From Anas platyrhynchos (Eukaryota > Chordata > Aves > Anseriformes > Anatidae): a stretch of DNA of 64,000 bases. How positions within the stretch are numbered: the first letter of the stretch is position 1; every line of letters starts with the position of its first letter. The DNA is taken from positions 37,067,001-37,131,000 of the forward strand of contig NC_092587.1 in the NCBI RefSeq assembly GCF_047663525.1, in the 5' to 3' direction. The notes under the pieces were generated by a model that searched no databases, was not told where the DNA came from, and saw only the letters and a program-made list of their open reading frames with translations. Position numbers and translations under genes: made by a program. Positions 23,557 through 36,511 of this stretch are shown here, piece by piece.

Positions 23557-26500
23557 CTTGTTTTAATTGCCTGACTTTTCTTCTGGGGAAGCAAGGTTGA
23601 TAAGAGATGCTTGAAAAGCTCAGAGTTTCTGCTTAAACATCCTCAAAAGTAGATGGAACTGAATTTTCATATTTATGGAGATTTTATCTAAAGAAAAAAA
23701 AATATTTGAAATCCAACAAACTGTTGCCTTTGACAGAGATACATGCAGTTTATGTAGCTCTATCAAGTTGGTCTTTTCTGACCTGCTAGCAGTCCTGAGT
23801 ACACAGGCATTCAAATGAAGCAGAGCTGACTGGTGTGCAGCACAAGGAATTAAAGCTGCTGAGAAGGTAATCAGCAGAAAGATCCTGTGTGAGGAGATAT
23901 TCATCCTACATTAGGCACTCTGAAATGTCTACATGCATACCTAAAGTAGCCTGAAGCAGATGGCGTGATTATTTTCCATCAGTGAGCATTTCCAAGAGCC
24001 ACAGGTACAGCATTTTATATCAGAGCGATGCCTCCAATCTGTACCTTTTTCCTAGTGGCCCGCTTCAGTTTACCTTCTGAAGGCAGGTGTTTTAGATCAC
24101 ACTTCTGATTTATTATTGATGAACATTAGCTGGTAAGCTGGCTCAATGTGTAAAGAGGAGTTTGCTGCAGTAGGGCTTAACAAGGCAGCGTAGGGCAATC
24201 AGTTTATTCAGTTTATAGTGATGGAAACACAGACAGTCACTACTGGCTTATTCTGACTATAAATAACCTGTATTTGTCACTTGCAGTACTGAGGCAACCT
24301 GAGCAACAGGAAACCTGTGTTTATCGGCAGTTTTAGCTTCCTTCATGCATCACTGATAGTGGAAATGAAACACAGTAAAAAAGGGATGAAAACTCTGCCA
24401 TCAGCTTCGGCAGAGCTCTAACACACACTGCAAGATGTTCCTGTGGGATGTTCCCATCTGCCTTTACCTACCAGAGCTACAGGAACTTATCCACTGACAA
24501 CAGCCACAGAGATAGAAATGTTTTCAAGATGTAAATGCTTTCCTGAGTATGAGATCCTACTAGAGATGTCCCTTATCCAAAGATTTAGAATTTGGGATGG
24601 TTGGTCTCGTACCTTGTGATCTGAATAAATTACTTCAGCTTTCTGTGCATTGTTTCCTCTCTCCCCACACCAATATAAAGGAGCAAATGGATGCAATGTG
24701 CTATAAATTACACATTTCTACACAGTAAATTTTATGCCAAGCAAGTTCCTCCTTCTCTTACCCATTTTCATATTGGTAACAGTTTACACCTTTCTACTGC
24801 TTTAAATATTCATTCTCCATGCTTTTTCCATCATGAGTTCTGTTTAGGCTGGCCTTTGTGCATTACAGACTTATAAAATATATTTCCCTATAAACCTTCA
24901 AAGAGCTGGAAGTGTGTAAATGAGTGCTTCTGCATGCCCAGAGGGTGCTTTTAGGGTTTGAGTAACCACTGCCCCGGGGGCTGAAAATCCCAACCAGTGT
25001 GTTCTAATTCACAGACTGCAGGGCTCCCTGGTGCCTGCAGGTTGATGTCAAAGGGAGCAGAGATCTTTAATGGGCTGGAGACGGTTGGCACTTCGGAAAG
25101 TGGGCTTTGGAGACAGAAAATGCTCTTTGAGAGGCAGAGGGGCAGCAGACAGCCTGTGCCACAGTCATAGCTTTTTTCAAGCAAACCTGCTGACCCTCTG
25201 CAGAGAGGCCACTTTCCTCCCTGTAGCTCTGTTGACGGAGTTTCACGATTTGTGGCTTTGGGGACTCCTGCTAAACTAATACAGTCATGCAGGAAAGATT
25301 TTAAAATTAGTAATAAAAACTTTGGCAAATAGTTGTAGATGAAATCAGCTATTGCTGCTCTCTGAAATAATCTCCCAGGCTCTATCTGCATGGCCTCCAC
25401 GGCTCAGTGCCCTGCAGAGATGTGCAAGCCAGCACTGCATACATGGTTTGTCCTGCTAGTAAAACTAGGATGGGGAGGGTGACTACAATGATCCCCATGC
25501 TGCTTTACATTTCCATTTATGAGCCTATAACATATTCACAGCACACACTGCCAGCATTTTGTCCCTCCTTGCCCTAAACCAGATGTTTCAATGTCCCAGT
25601 TTGTGGCTGTGAGAGATAGGGGACAAGTGGGAACACTTGATGCTGGTGTCAACTGGGCGCTGGCGTCACTTGGTATCGCACACTTTGTGTGCTTTCGTGA
25701 GAAGCCGGGTGGCTTTGCTGACAGCTGAGCCACAGCCAAGACACCAAAAGGTTAAGGCACAGCTTCTCCGTGGCCACGTCTGCTCTATTTCCCATGGTGC
25801 GGTTCCCCAGGGGGCGTGGGGAGGGACGGTCCTGCTGAACCCGGTCACCCGCTACGGTCCTCCCCAAGTGCTTGCTTGGCTGCTTGGTGCTCATCCATAT
25901 TAGGAGAGCACGAAGCAGAGATTGGGAGCCAGGACTGGGAGCTCTCCTGTCATTCTGTGGCGCGGCTGCTATATTTAGCTGTGGGCACATGGGAATAGCA
26001 GCTTCAGTGTGGGAGGGGGCTGCTGGCAAGCAGAAACCTCACTGAATCCACTTGACTCTTGATGGGAGCTCTCAGATTGCGTGCTGCACTATCTTTAGAG
26101 GGTCCTGTACAGAAATTAATTGCATTTTCCTATTTTTGCAATAGAGAGAATAGCAATTCAGTTGACATACCTCCACCACAATAGTTCTGCAAATTGCAAT
26201 TACTGCACAGCAAAATAAAGTCCTTGTTAAGTGTTTATTTACCCTCTTGTTTCAGTCACATGCAAACTAATCAGCAAAAGTGTATTGCATTTAAATGCAA
26301 TTATGGCAGCCATTATGATGTGAACAACAACTTCTTTGTGTATTTTTTTTTTCTTTTCTTATTCTTGTGCAGTGTTACTTAGAGATGACAGAAAGATACA
26401 CCTTGTGTTTTAAAAGCCCAAATACAAAAATGAACTGGTACTTTTAGGAAATACTGGACTTTCATTTGCAATTAACACAGGTATATTCCTCTCTATAATC

Positions 26501-26729
26501 AAACAAACCCCCTTACATCAAGTGACTATAAACAAGAGGAAGCCTCCTAACTGATTAAATCGACAAATAACTTGTCATGGTAGCAGACAAACCCATCTGA
26601 TCAACCACACCTGTTTTAGCAGAAATACACAGCTGTTCTCAGTCCAGAAAAAGGTTTTCTGGTTTTCAGCAAGAGCTATGTTCTGTGGTTACTTTCCCAA
26701 TTTTCCACCTGGGCTTAGTGCTCTCTGTG

Positions 26730-26845
26730 AAGGTCAAGTGACTCCTCCAAAGCCTGGTTCTGAGTCATGGGATAAATTTGGAGCTAGGATTCCCCCTAGA
26801 TCCTGCTCACCCACGAGTCACTCGACTGCATAATCTCTAGGAAGA
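26730..26845 (+). mobile_element. Possible ancient MIR/L2/L3-type repeat fossil
   Basis: The order GAAGGTCAAGTGACT, then GAGTCATGGGATAAATTTGG, AGCTAGGATTCCCCCTAGATC and CCACGAGTCACTCGACTGCA recalls the AAGGTCACACAG, GAGCCAGGATT and GAACCCAGATCTC core found in ancient amniote interspersed repeats of the MIR/L2/L3 class. The resemblance is partial and is judged from memory. Confidence 0.3.
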
Positions 26846-27173
26846 GCAGGTGGGGCCAAATCACTGTAATGAAGTCTGAGAAAGGAAATTAGGTTGAAAT
26901 CCCCTTGTGGAGGCTGATTTCCTCAGCACATCCATGGAGAGGCAGAAATTTGGCACTATTAAGCACTAATGCTTACTTTTCCCCTGAACTAGAAGAAATG
27001 GAGGGGCTACAGAGTCCTGTGTTCCTGTTCTGGGTCTTGAATGCCTGTGCCTGTTGCTCTGTCTCTTATCAGTACCGCAGTGTTATTACTCATTCGGCCA
27101 CAGCTTCGCTCCCCAGCCCTGTATACAATGTGCATGGCAGAGACTGGAGAACCTAATGCAGCTCAAAACAAAG

Positions 27174-28012
27174 AGAATCACAGAATCATAGAATATCCTG
27201 AGCTGGAAGGGACTCACGTGGATCATCAAGTCCAACTTTTGGCCTCACACAGGACAACCCAAAAATCAGACCATGTGTCCTAGAGCATTGTCCAAATGTT
27301 TCTTGAACTCTGGCAAGCTCAGTGCCATGACCACTGCCCTGGGGAGCCTGTCCCAGTGCCCAAGCACCCTCTGGGTGCAGAACCTTTCCCTAACCCCCAG
27401 CCTGACCCTCCCCTGTCCCAGCTCCATGCCGTTCCCTCGGGTCCTGTCGCTGTCCCCAGAGAGCAGAGCTCAGCGCCTGCCCCTCCGCTCCCCTCGTGAG
27501 GGAGCTGCAGGCCGCCATGAGGCCTCCCCTCAGCCTGCTCTGCTCGGGGCTGAGCAAACCAAGGGACCTCAGCTGCTCCTCACACATCTTGTCCTCTAGA
27601 CCCTTCACCATCTTTGTAGTCCTCCTTTGGGCACTCTAATAGTTTTATGTCTAATAGTTTTACGTTCTATACTGTGGTGCCTAGAACTGCACACAGTGCT
27701 GGAGGTGAGGCCACCCAGTGCAGAGCAGAGCGGGACAATCCCTTCCCTCGCCCGGCTGGCAGTGCTGGGCCTGATGCACCCCAGGGTGCAGTTGGCCTCC
27801 TGGCTGCCAGGGCACGCTGCTGGCTCGTCTGCAGCTTGCTGCCAACCAGAACCCCCAGATCCATTTCTGTGGGGCTGCCCTCCAGCCTCTCACTCCCCCT
27901 CGTCTGTACATAAAGTCAGGGCTGCCCCTTCCCAGATGCAGAATCCAGCACCTGTGCTTCTTAAAATTCATATCGTTGATGACTGCCCAGACCTCTAACT
28001 TGTCAAGATCTC
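27174..28012 (-). mobile_element. CR1 LINE, 5'-truncated, about 840 bp, inverted
   Basis: The left edge is the inverted tail, CACAGAAT then CATAGAAT. It is followed by ATCCTGAGCTGGAAGGGACT, GGATCATCAAGTCCAACTTT and the ORF2 C-terminal region, then the upstream part of ORF2 as far as CTAACTTGTCAAGATCTC near 28,012. Read on the minus strand, the protein keeps MVKGLEDK and RLRGGLMAACSSLTRG, homologous to MVKGLEGK and [16 protein letters not shown] in the copy at 61.4 kb. It then changes frame just after that point. There is also a small insertion or duplication around 27,638-27,662 (TAATAGTTTTA twice). This copy is therefore dead. Its 3' UTR, with TTTTTGGGTTGTCCTGTGTG, differs from the copy at 61.3 kb, so two CR1 subfamilies are represented. 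Confidence 0.95.
27390..27611 (-). pseudogene. CR1 ORF2 (reverse transcriptase) C-terminal remnant, frameshifted
   Basis: This minus-strand frame starts with MVKGLEDKMCEEQLRSLGLL, matching the region after the reverse-transcriptase domain of CR1 ORF2. After SLTRG it leaves the CR1 frame and becomes Gly/Gln/Arg-rich nonsense. The CR1-like DNA itself continues to the left, so an insertion or deletion in the gene, rather than the end of the element, caused the loss of frame. It is not expected to make a functional protein. Confidence 0.85.
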
Positions 28013-30849
28013 ATATTCCTTGTTTTTCTTCCAGTGTTGGTCAGCTTCTCACTAGAATATGAAAGTACATGTGTACAGTTTGGTAACAGTATTGTCAGAG
28101 TAGTATTTCCTTCACCACCTTGTGATCCCAGGGCTGCGATGCCAAGAAGCACTTCTGCCTGCTGCAGGAAGGAATGTACAGCCTGGGTCATCCTGAGCCA
28201 CACACAGTTGCTGTCATTTCAAAATGACTAGAAATAATCGTAATTCCCATCCATGCCTGGAAGTGAAAGTGCAATAACCAACTCCTGGGTACAGAACTGC
28301 CAAAGAAGAAGTTTGTGGGTTTTTTTTTGACTCTCTCTTCTTTTCCTGCTAGGACAGATGCTCCAGCATTGTGAGGGAAAGCTGGTTTTCTAATGTAAAT
28401 TACTTTCTCTGGCTTTCTCCACTATTTACTTGGCATTTCATGAGTATATTGCTATACTGACTTGGAGTTTCTCTGAAAACCTGGAGGTAAATTTAGCAAA
28501 ACAATGAGGAGACATCAGAGCTTCAGAAGGAGTACTCTCAACTGCCAGCCTTTGACTTGGCATGAATCAGTCTCCAGGCAGTTTTAGAAAGAATATGAAC
28601 AGTGTTGCTTCATTTTCTTTATTTGAATAGTCATCCACTTTCTGTCTCCCTAAGGTACTGCTGAGGAAAACAGCAATGGAAATTATGCTTTGTTGCAAAA
28701 ATTATTATTATTTTTTGCTAGATGCTTGCAGACCTCTGAATAATGGGATGTGCACTGAACATATACGTAAACAGTCACCAGTACAACCTGTAAACATCAA
28801 TGTATAGCCAGGGTTTGCCTTGACATTTTTCTTGCCGCTACTGGCACAACATGCAGTACAGTCTGAGATGGGACAGTGACAGGGCTGGGGCCAGGCTGCC
28901 TGCCTCAAAATGGGGGCTGCAGCAAAGGGACACTGCTTCATTCTCCATCTGTGGATGTCTGGAACAAACTTGCATGCTGTGCAGCAGGGCCACCACCTCA
29001 CTGCATTGGGGGCTTGCCACGTGGTGCCAGCAGATTTGGGGAGGCAGGTGGGCACTGCTCTGATGCACAAGGCCTCTCTGCTGGGATGCAATGCTGCACA
29101 GAGCATAAACACAGCTGTGCACAGAGCAGTGATACACGGATTTAGAGTTATCCTCTATCTGTTGGCTGCCTGTACCTGGAAATGCAAATAGATTGAATGA
29201 CGAACACTTTCTAGCAGCCAAGCATGCTAAGTTGAGTTTCAAAAAAAACAACCTAAACTGTTTTGATCTACCAGGCTGAACAGAAGCATCAACATTTCCT
29301 GGGCAGGAAAACGCTTAGTCTGGTGCATGGTGATTTACTGGCTCAGAGGCCTTGATCAGTGAGATACGAAGGAGAGGTTAAGGAGGGATGTTTTGGAAAG
29401 GTTAGAGGTGTTTCCTTCCTTTGTCACCATTCAGCTCTCCTTTTCCTTGGAGTGTTGACTCAGACAATCAGCAGCTACCCTGGTCAGAAGTGTTTGCTTG
29501 TGTTTGCTTGTGTAAGGTATCCAGCTGCTCCTCTGTTTGATCTTTGTCTCTATCTGTCTGTGCTCCTGTGTCACTTTCATTGCTATTATCCCCACAGATA
29601 AGTGAACAAATGCAATCACCACTTCCATTGCTGTATCAAGGAGATAAAATCTGAAAATTCTTCTCTTGTCTTGCAATTACCACTAAAAAAAAAAAAAAAA
29701 TGTTGGAAAGGACCATCCTGGACAATGCTTGTTTCCAGTTCAGGCAGGGATTTAAGAACTTTCTCAGCTCTGAGAGAACAGTACATTGCTGATCCGTTCT
29801 CCTCCACAACTCTACTCAGTCAACGTTAACATTGCTTTGCTCAAAATTGACCAGGGTGCCTAAAGATGGTCTTTGTTTAGCACATTGAAATGTATTTGTA
29901 ACTGGGAGGAGGGATAATAGAAATACTTGCTGAGAAGATGTGGGTCTTTGAGGTATTGTTGGCCACTTATCTTAGAAAGAAATCAAGTGAAGGTCTGTAT
30001 TTTTTCCAGTGACCTTCCAAAGTAGCATCACACTGGAAAATATGCCTTTTTTCCCCTCTACATCCATAATTGATCTGAGGAAGAAGATGCAATAACACCC
30101 TTTCACACACCTCCCACCACCAACTAAGAGGACACTCTAGATTTATAAGCCCTCGTTTTGCTGATGAATGATGCTTCAAACAATCAGTCACAAAGAGTAT
30201 GAAGAGTGAAGCAAATGAACCTGTCTGTTCTTTTCTCTGATGGACACAAGAAGCCTACAGGTCTAGACAAAACACTGAAGACACTTGTATGTGCTTTCCT
30301 ACATAGTGTTTTCTATTCCTGGACAACTGTTGTTGCCCAGGGTGGCAGGAAGGGATCTTCTCATTGTAGCCTCTCTCTACATCAGTTGTCCTCATGCCTG
30401 GACCAATATCATTCTTCTCAAAACATTACTCCAAACATTGGCCCGTACTTTCATGCCCTGACAGTTGTCCTTGCTTACAGTCCCCTCCCAACTGTTCCAG
30501 GGAACTAGGAACACTCTTTAAATCTGGAGTCTGCAGCCCTCCAGTGAGGCAGCATGTGCCTCAGTTATTTCCACTTCTACATTTAAACAAATTCTTCTAT
30601 GGCTCTTCCATGTAGAAGGATGATAAATATAAAGGTTTTCTCTAAAAGCCAGAAAAAATACTGCCTCAGCTGGGGACCTGGTCTGGTTCTAGGTTGAAAT
30701 TTAATGTGCTTCAGCCACCAGCTGCTTGTCTTGCTCTGAGCAGCCCCAGGTGCAATAGTCAAACTGGTATGGAAATGTCAAACTGGCAAATACTCAGGTG
30801 GGATCCAGGTTCCCTCACAGAACTAAGTGCTTCCAGAAACTAGCCAGCT
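28013..30849. other. Non-coding unique sequence
   Basis: No gene is recognised. Overlapping frames of 134 and 137 codons (minus, 28,708-29,251) and 70-93 codons (plus) share the same GC-richer patch and have no domain. A duplicated decamer TGTTTGCTTG lies at 29,491-29,510 and a 16-base A-tract at 29,685-29,700. Confidence 0.6.
29685..29700. repeat. Poly-A tract (16 A)
   Basis: A pure run of sixteen A. The sequence to its left shows no recognisable retrocopied gene, and a polyadenylation signal was not identified immediately upstream. Confidence 0.9.
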
Positions 30850-30891
30850 GTAAAATATGTGTTGTAAAAAATGTGTTGTAAAAAATGTGTT
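30850..30891. repeat. 14-bp tandem repeat, three copies
   Basis: GTAAAATATGTGTT is followed by two copies of GTAAAAAATGTGTT. The last two are identical and the first differs at one position. Confidence 0.9.
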
Positions 30892-33800
30892 GGTCAGAGA
30901 CACAGGGAGAGAGAAGCAGAGCTGGCCAGGAAAAAGAGGTGATTTCACATGGGGTTGAGTGGATGTGAACTGCTCAGTCTCAGAGATGACAAATGAGGCT
31001 AAAGAAATCTGTTATTTCCCCTGGAAGTTGCATTAGGTTTCACCAGCAGTCCTTAATTCCCTATATGTTCCCCTACGTAGAGAGATGATTCAGGGGGAAA
31101 GGTCTTTTTTGAGAGGCATGACTGATAGCTGAAATCCTGGGAGCCGGAGTCATCTGTTTGTAGAAAGCTTCCCCAGAGTGCATGGAGCTAGATTTCTGCC
31201 TTCATAAATATTGTTCTTTCAGGACATATTTGCTAAATCATGTCTAGTTCACTATCATTTGCCAGCCTCGTTTAACTTCATTAGCTCAAGTCCAGTTCAT
31301 GTTGTTTAAAATGCATAGTGTTTCTTGGGAACAGCACATACAAAATTATGCGAACTGTTTAGAATAGCTTCACCCCGAGCATTTAGCGTGGGTAAGTTAA
31401 AAGGAATTTGAGAGAACTGCATTGTACTGACATGTTTCATTAAGGTCAGTAATTAAGTAATGTGTGCGCACGAATACATGTGCTTGACAATAAGAGAAAT
31501 GGATGGTAGCAAGCACACTGTCTCCCAGCGGAGTGTAGCCAGGCAGAGCCAGATTTCTTGCTGTGCTGCTGCCTGGTTTGGCAGAGTGTGAGCAAGGCTG
31601 AATTTGCCCTTTTTTGTTTCCTGTTGTGATGACAAACATCTACGCGTGTACTGAGAACATAGCTGTACTGCAATATTGGAAGGCCGTCCACAGTTCTGGT
31701 GAAATCAGCAGGCCTGTATCTGCTGATCCCTCATTTGATCTGACTCAACAGATGCTTCACATTAACATCTGGGGGAGATTTACCCCCTCTCCCCAGCAGT
31801 ATCAGAATGGCAATGATAAAATATATTCATCTTAACAAAGTAGAAGAAAAATTATTTATCAAAAATGTGTATGACAGCCTACGAGTCTGATGGACCCCCA
31901 TGTGCATTGCCCTTTGCTGCACACAGAAGACTGGCTGTTCAAGGCTGGCACTGGACACAGTCAGGGCACTACCTGGCTCTTACCCACCCCAAGTATGAGC
32001 AGTAGTCGCCGTGGAGGTTGGCTCCCTTGCAGACATACATACAGCAGGTTTCTGTGCATGGCTTTCAAATGTTGGGAATGCTTCTCTGCTTCTCTTGAGG
32101 TGCAAATCACACCACCACTTTTGCAAGGTGTAATGCCTTCTGAGTAATATGGTCCTATTGAACCTGCTAATTGTTAAATACCTGTAATTACCTTCTAACC
32201 TCTCTCTCCCTCATTTTCCCCTTCCCATTAGCTCATTCTTTGCTACCATGCTACTAATCCAGGCACCTACTATCATGAGAGTGACTCAGTTTGTCCCCAG
32301 ATTCAGTCTTCCTGTAACTTGTATTGGGTGATGCAGAAGGGTGGGTGTTACAGTGACAGACCATATTCTTCCTGAAAGGATGTGTTTTAGGACAAAGGAT
32401 AAGCATCTGGTTGTAAAGGCTCCCACAGCCAGGGGAGGGTGGGTGGCCTGCACTGACCATCGGGCTCTCACAGATGGGAAGGCAGCACGACAGCATTTCC
32501 AGGCTGCTCTGCTGTCCCGAGAGCTTTCCTCCCTAGGAAAGACACACCTGACATAGTGGGATTCCCTTGGCAAAGCACCAGGAGCTGGTGTTTGGAGTAG
32601 GGAGTTCTCATTCCTCAAGCCACTCTGCAGACCAAGGTGCAACCTAGCCCTAGATAATGTCATATTCCACCAGCTGCCTCTTCCTTCCCTGCCTTTTTCA
32701 TTAAATGCTCCGATTCTGTGTGTTTCTTGCTGGGGAGGTGCTGGTGACTGGGATAAATTGTACAGTTTACCAATTTTTCTCATCCCAGTGTCTTCAGGAA
32801 GCTGCTGACAGTTTGCACAAAAGGCACCGCTTACATTTCAGTCATCTGCCGGCACGTGAAATGTTTCGGATGCCTTCTGTCGGTGATTTATAAAGCAATA
32901 AATGGAGTAAAAATAAAAAATAAATAAAAAAAAAGGATCTGTCACGAATGCCCATTCCCCATCCCTCTCTCCCTGGCTGTCTCTCGCAGTTTATTGGTAT
33001 AATTATAGCTCATCTCCCTGGGTTCCCTTAGCAACAGATGAGGAGGTGGCTGGCTGCCCGTCCGCACCGCTGCCGTGCTGGGAGGACACGGCCATGAGTG
33101 GTGCTGCTCTGCCCGCTGCTCTGCGGTGGGACCGATCCCTGCAGGAAGACCTGCAGCCAGAAGCAGGACAAAGTACTCAGAAATGCTGCTTTGAAGTGCC
33201 AGGTGGGATGCAGGCAGGTTTATCAGATGATGCACTGAAATGCTCTTGATATTATTAGAGTTTTATAAGAAGAGCAGCTACCAAAAAATGGCAATCCCAT
33301 TTCCAGCTCCACAAACACCTCCTCCCTGGCTGGATCTGGGCTGGGGCTGGGGCTGCTCACTTTTGCAGCCTCTCTGCCTGTCTGTGTTCCTGGCAGGGGG
33401 CTGCCTGGACCCAGCAGCAAACCTGGCCTTGATAGCCTGCTGGGATGACGAAGACAGAGGTGTCTCACTGCCTTTGTAGTAAGATCAAATGCTGTTTTCT
33501 TCATCTCATCATCTCATCATGTAGGAGTGGATTAGAAGCCTCAGTAGCCCAGTCCACTTGCATTTCTGAAAGTCCCATCTGTTGTGTGTTTCTCCAGAAG
33601 TCCTGGCAGAGCAGGACCTGAACTGGTGTTTTATGTCGTTTAGTGCCGACAGCCAGGGAAACTGTGAGGTAACAAACAAGCAGATTCAGTGCCATCTGAG
33701 CAAAAGGGAGATAGGAAAAGGCTAGTAGAGCAAGCAGATACCTGCTGTTTTGCTGTCTTCTCAGGACCCTCTGTTGTCATGTGCCTCTCTCTCTAGTTCT

Positions 33801-36359
33801 TGTCATCTTTGGAGGTAGGAGATGGGTCACCATGCCTGTGCTGTCATAGCCACATCCGTTCTGAGAGAGGTGGGTCAGAGAGAAAGTAGCTTGGTTCAGA
33901 AACAGAAAGCAGATGTGAAACACATCCCATAGTCTTACACCCTATGCAAGCTATAGGTGACATTGTGTTGACCAAGCAGAAAAAGAAGAAGTGTTCTTGC
34001 CCTCAGTGAAGAGGCTCCCACACTACTAAAACTGCCTTTCGAAAAACACCTTACATGTTCGTTATACCACATCATGCATGTCAGTCCCCGGGGACAAAAC
34101 CCAGCATCCCCCTGTGGCTGAGTCCTGCTTAGGAAGGGACAGAAAGGGCTTGAGACTCATAGACAGTTCCATTACTGGTCTACCAACCCGGTCCCGGAGT
34201 GGCTATGGTCTGTGTTCCCTGCAGCTCCAGCGCCCTGGATGCTCCTTGCACATGGGATGTCAGAAAATTCCCAGCTGGCTGGCTAGAGCCAAAACCTGGC
34301 TCCTCCACTCCTCCACCAGATGGGGCTGAGGTTTGACCACTCCTCAGTGGGCATCTCCCTGGCTAGCGCTCCTATATTTACTATGTTTCTGGTTGCAAAA
34401 CAAAACTTCTTGTTCAGCAAGGAAGCATGACCAAAATAAAGGCCCAGATGTTCTCAGAAAACTGCAGTTCAAGGGAAACGCTTTGCCAGCCTCATTCTGC
34501 TAAGTTTAGCAGGATGAAGCCACTTGCATTGGAAAGAGCCTCGTCAAATCAAATCAAACCTATTCTGCTATAAACAGCCCTGTGTGGAAATGAATCATCC
34601 CAGTTTACACTGGAACAACTGCATGTGCTGCCTGAGACTTCTCTCATGTTTCCTTTGGAGATTTTCAGGCCCCCATTCAGCCAAAGCAAGCTGCAGTTGC
34701 TTGCTGTGCAGTGCCATGCAAACTGTGGGCCTGGGCTTCATTTCTGTGTGTGCATGGGCTGATGAGAAATGCAAGAGTTTGGGATACAGAGCTGAAGGGT
34801 TTCAACTAGAAATGCCTCCAAGTTACCTCAGGAAGATGATTTGTCTTCTTCAGACATGCCTGATTTGTTCCTGTTTTTGCAGGATTGAGCATTTCCAGCA
34901 TGTGGCTCAGCAGTGGGGCATGCCTCTTCTGTTTGAAGTATGCCTCCAAGCACCCCAAATTAGAAACTTTCTTGTTCCTGAAAAGGTCACATAGCTTTGT
35001 GACTGTGAGAGGGTAGGGGAAGAGCTTCCAAACTTCTTCCATGGGCAGAGTGACCTTAATAGAAAACCCCTTTATTTTGTAATGTCAGGTGTGATTCAGT
35101 GCTACTTCTTCCTGTTTCTTCTCCAAGTCTGCTCAGCTAAAGCCTGTGTGCAAGCATAGGAAGGGAGTAGCCTCCACCTGCAGACCCGGGTGGAAATGAA
35201 GGGGAAAGTTCAGTCTAACATTTAGTTTCTGGTTTACTCACTGGGGTGAAATTTAGAAGACATAATTCAGTTGAACTTTGCAAGCATGAATAAACGAGCT
35301 CCAAGCACGGCCCCCCAAACCATAACTGGGGGCAAATACAGACCGAAAATAGATCAGCTCTGGCAGTCTCTGGACTGTAAACAGAAGCCACCAGCTGTTG
35401 ACTGTACAGAAACTATTCAACAAATGTGTATTGCCTGGTGCAGCGTGGCTCCTTCCCTCTGCTGTGAGTGACAGCTGTAGAGAAATCTTCGGAGAGGCAG
35501 AGCCTTGTTTCCCCATTTCCAGAAACAGAACCCGCCTTGGCTGACCCTCGCTGAGTGCAGCCCTGATTGACGTGCCAAATGCAGCATCAAGAATACTTAT
35601 TTGGTCAGACAGTGCATAAAAAGATACGGGGTTAGCTAGGAGCTCTGGTTCCAAGCTGCTTTCTTCCTTCCAAGGGACATGTCAAGTGCTACCATTCATC
35701 TTCCTGCCTTCTCACCACTAGCTCTGCTGGATTCGAAGCCCAGCCGATGTCACTGAGTAGCTAGATCCCACACAGACACGCTGAGTGACATGGACACCAC
35801 AGGGCCTGCTGCCCTTAGGACAACCTCCCCGTTCCCAGGGAAAGCTGAGAGCTGGCGGAAGGCACTGTGGACTTTCTTCTGACAGCCACAGTGACAGAGG
35901 GGCTGGCTTGCAGTGCTTAGACTTGGAAGTGGGCGAAAATCAAGTCATCTCCAGCAGCTGGGCCATCTGCCCCCTTGATGCTAAGCAGCCTCACACTCCA
36001 CTCAGACAGAAGCTCCAGGTAACAAGAAGGCAGTCTTCATTCATTTTTAGGCTATGTCAACGTTTGCACAGACTCTTTCCCTAAACTCTGGGAGGTAACA
36101 CGTTTCTTGGGTTCAGCCATGCTTCTTCCCCATTCCCACCCTCAAAACTTTTCAGAAACTGGGACCTGGGGCCCACAGATTTGGGAACTGTTTGAAAATG
36201 CCTTTTTAATTACTCTTAGCGAATCTTCTTCAGTGGCTTAGTTTGGAAGTGGTATAAAATCCTGTTGGAACCCTGATCCCTGAAGTGCAGCACAGTGTTG
36301 CAGAATGGTTATCCAGTTTTACACCTCATATAGGCTCAAGAAATGTCTGCCTGCTTAGG
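30892..36359. other. Non-coding unique sequence
   Basis: No gene is recognised. The larger frames (165 codons minus at 32,286-32,783; 156 codons plus at 34,524-34,994; 133 codons minus at 35,253-35,654) lack any known domain. An A-rich low-complexity run lies at 32,909-32,934. GTTCCCTTAGCAAC at 33,022-33,035 followed by the E-box CAGATG loosely resembles an RFX X-box. A short CATCTCAT repeat lies at about 33,501-33,520. Confidence 0.6.
32909..32934. repeat. A-rich (AAAAT/AAAT)n low-complexity tract
   Basis: An impure run of A with scattered T, ending in nine A. It resembles a short degenerate relative of the AAAAT arrays elsewhere in the window. Confidence 0.8.
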
Positions 36360-36511
36360 CTGGAGGATATTTTAGAAAAGGATAACCCTGGTCAAGCAGC
36401 TTGTTAAACTCTTTTCTAAGCATCCTAGATATAAGGATACTTATATACCATTTTCTAAGCCTATATATGCCTATATATCCTTTTCTAAGCAGTCCTAGAT
36501 ATAACCTCCAG
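36360..36511. repeat. Mosaic repeat: inverted ends plus three direct copies of TTTTCTAAGC
   Basis: The left end (CTGGAGGATATTTTAGAAAAGGATA region, 36,360-36,384) is the imperfect reverse complement of the right end (36,476-36,511). The two share CTGGAGG and TTAGAAAAGGATA with an 11-base extra block in the right arm. TTTTCTAAGC also occurs directly at about 36,412, 36,452 and 36,481, and TCCTAGATATA follows the first and third copies. The unit can fold into a hairpin of roughly 150 bases. It may be a small palindromic non-autonomous element or a product of repeated template switching. Confidence 0.75.

Larger units (their letters stand above)
20151..27173. other. Non-coding unique sequence
   Basis: Seven kilobases without a recognisable gene. 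The longest frame is 169 codons (22,141-22,650, minus), with no domain. A T-rich low-complexity run lies at 23,527-23,556 ((TTTA)n then poly-T) and another at 26,343-26,352. A locally GC- and CpG-richer patch is present at about 25,660-25,870, too weak to call a CpG island. The segment near 26,100-26,300 is AT-rich with repeated AATTGCA-type motifs. A possible ancient interspersed repeat at 26,730-26,845 is listed separately. Confidence 0.6.

Noticed and set aside
25660..25870. Locally CpG-richer segment
   Set aside because: Too short and too weak for a CpG island, and no promoter or exon is visible nearby.
35728..35745. GGATTCGAAGCCC, resembling an inverted tRNA T-loop
   Set aside because: No acceptor, D-arm or anticodon stem could be matched on either side.
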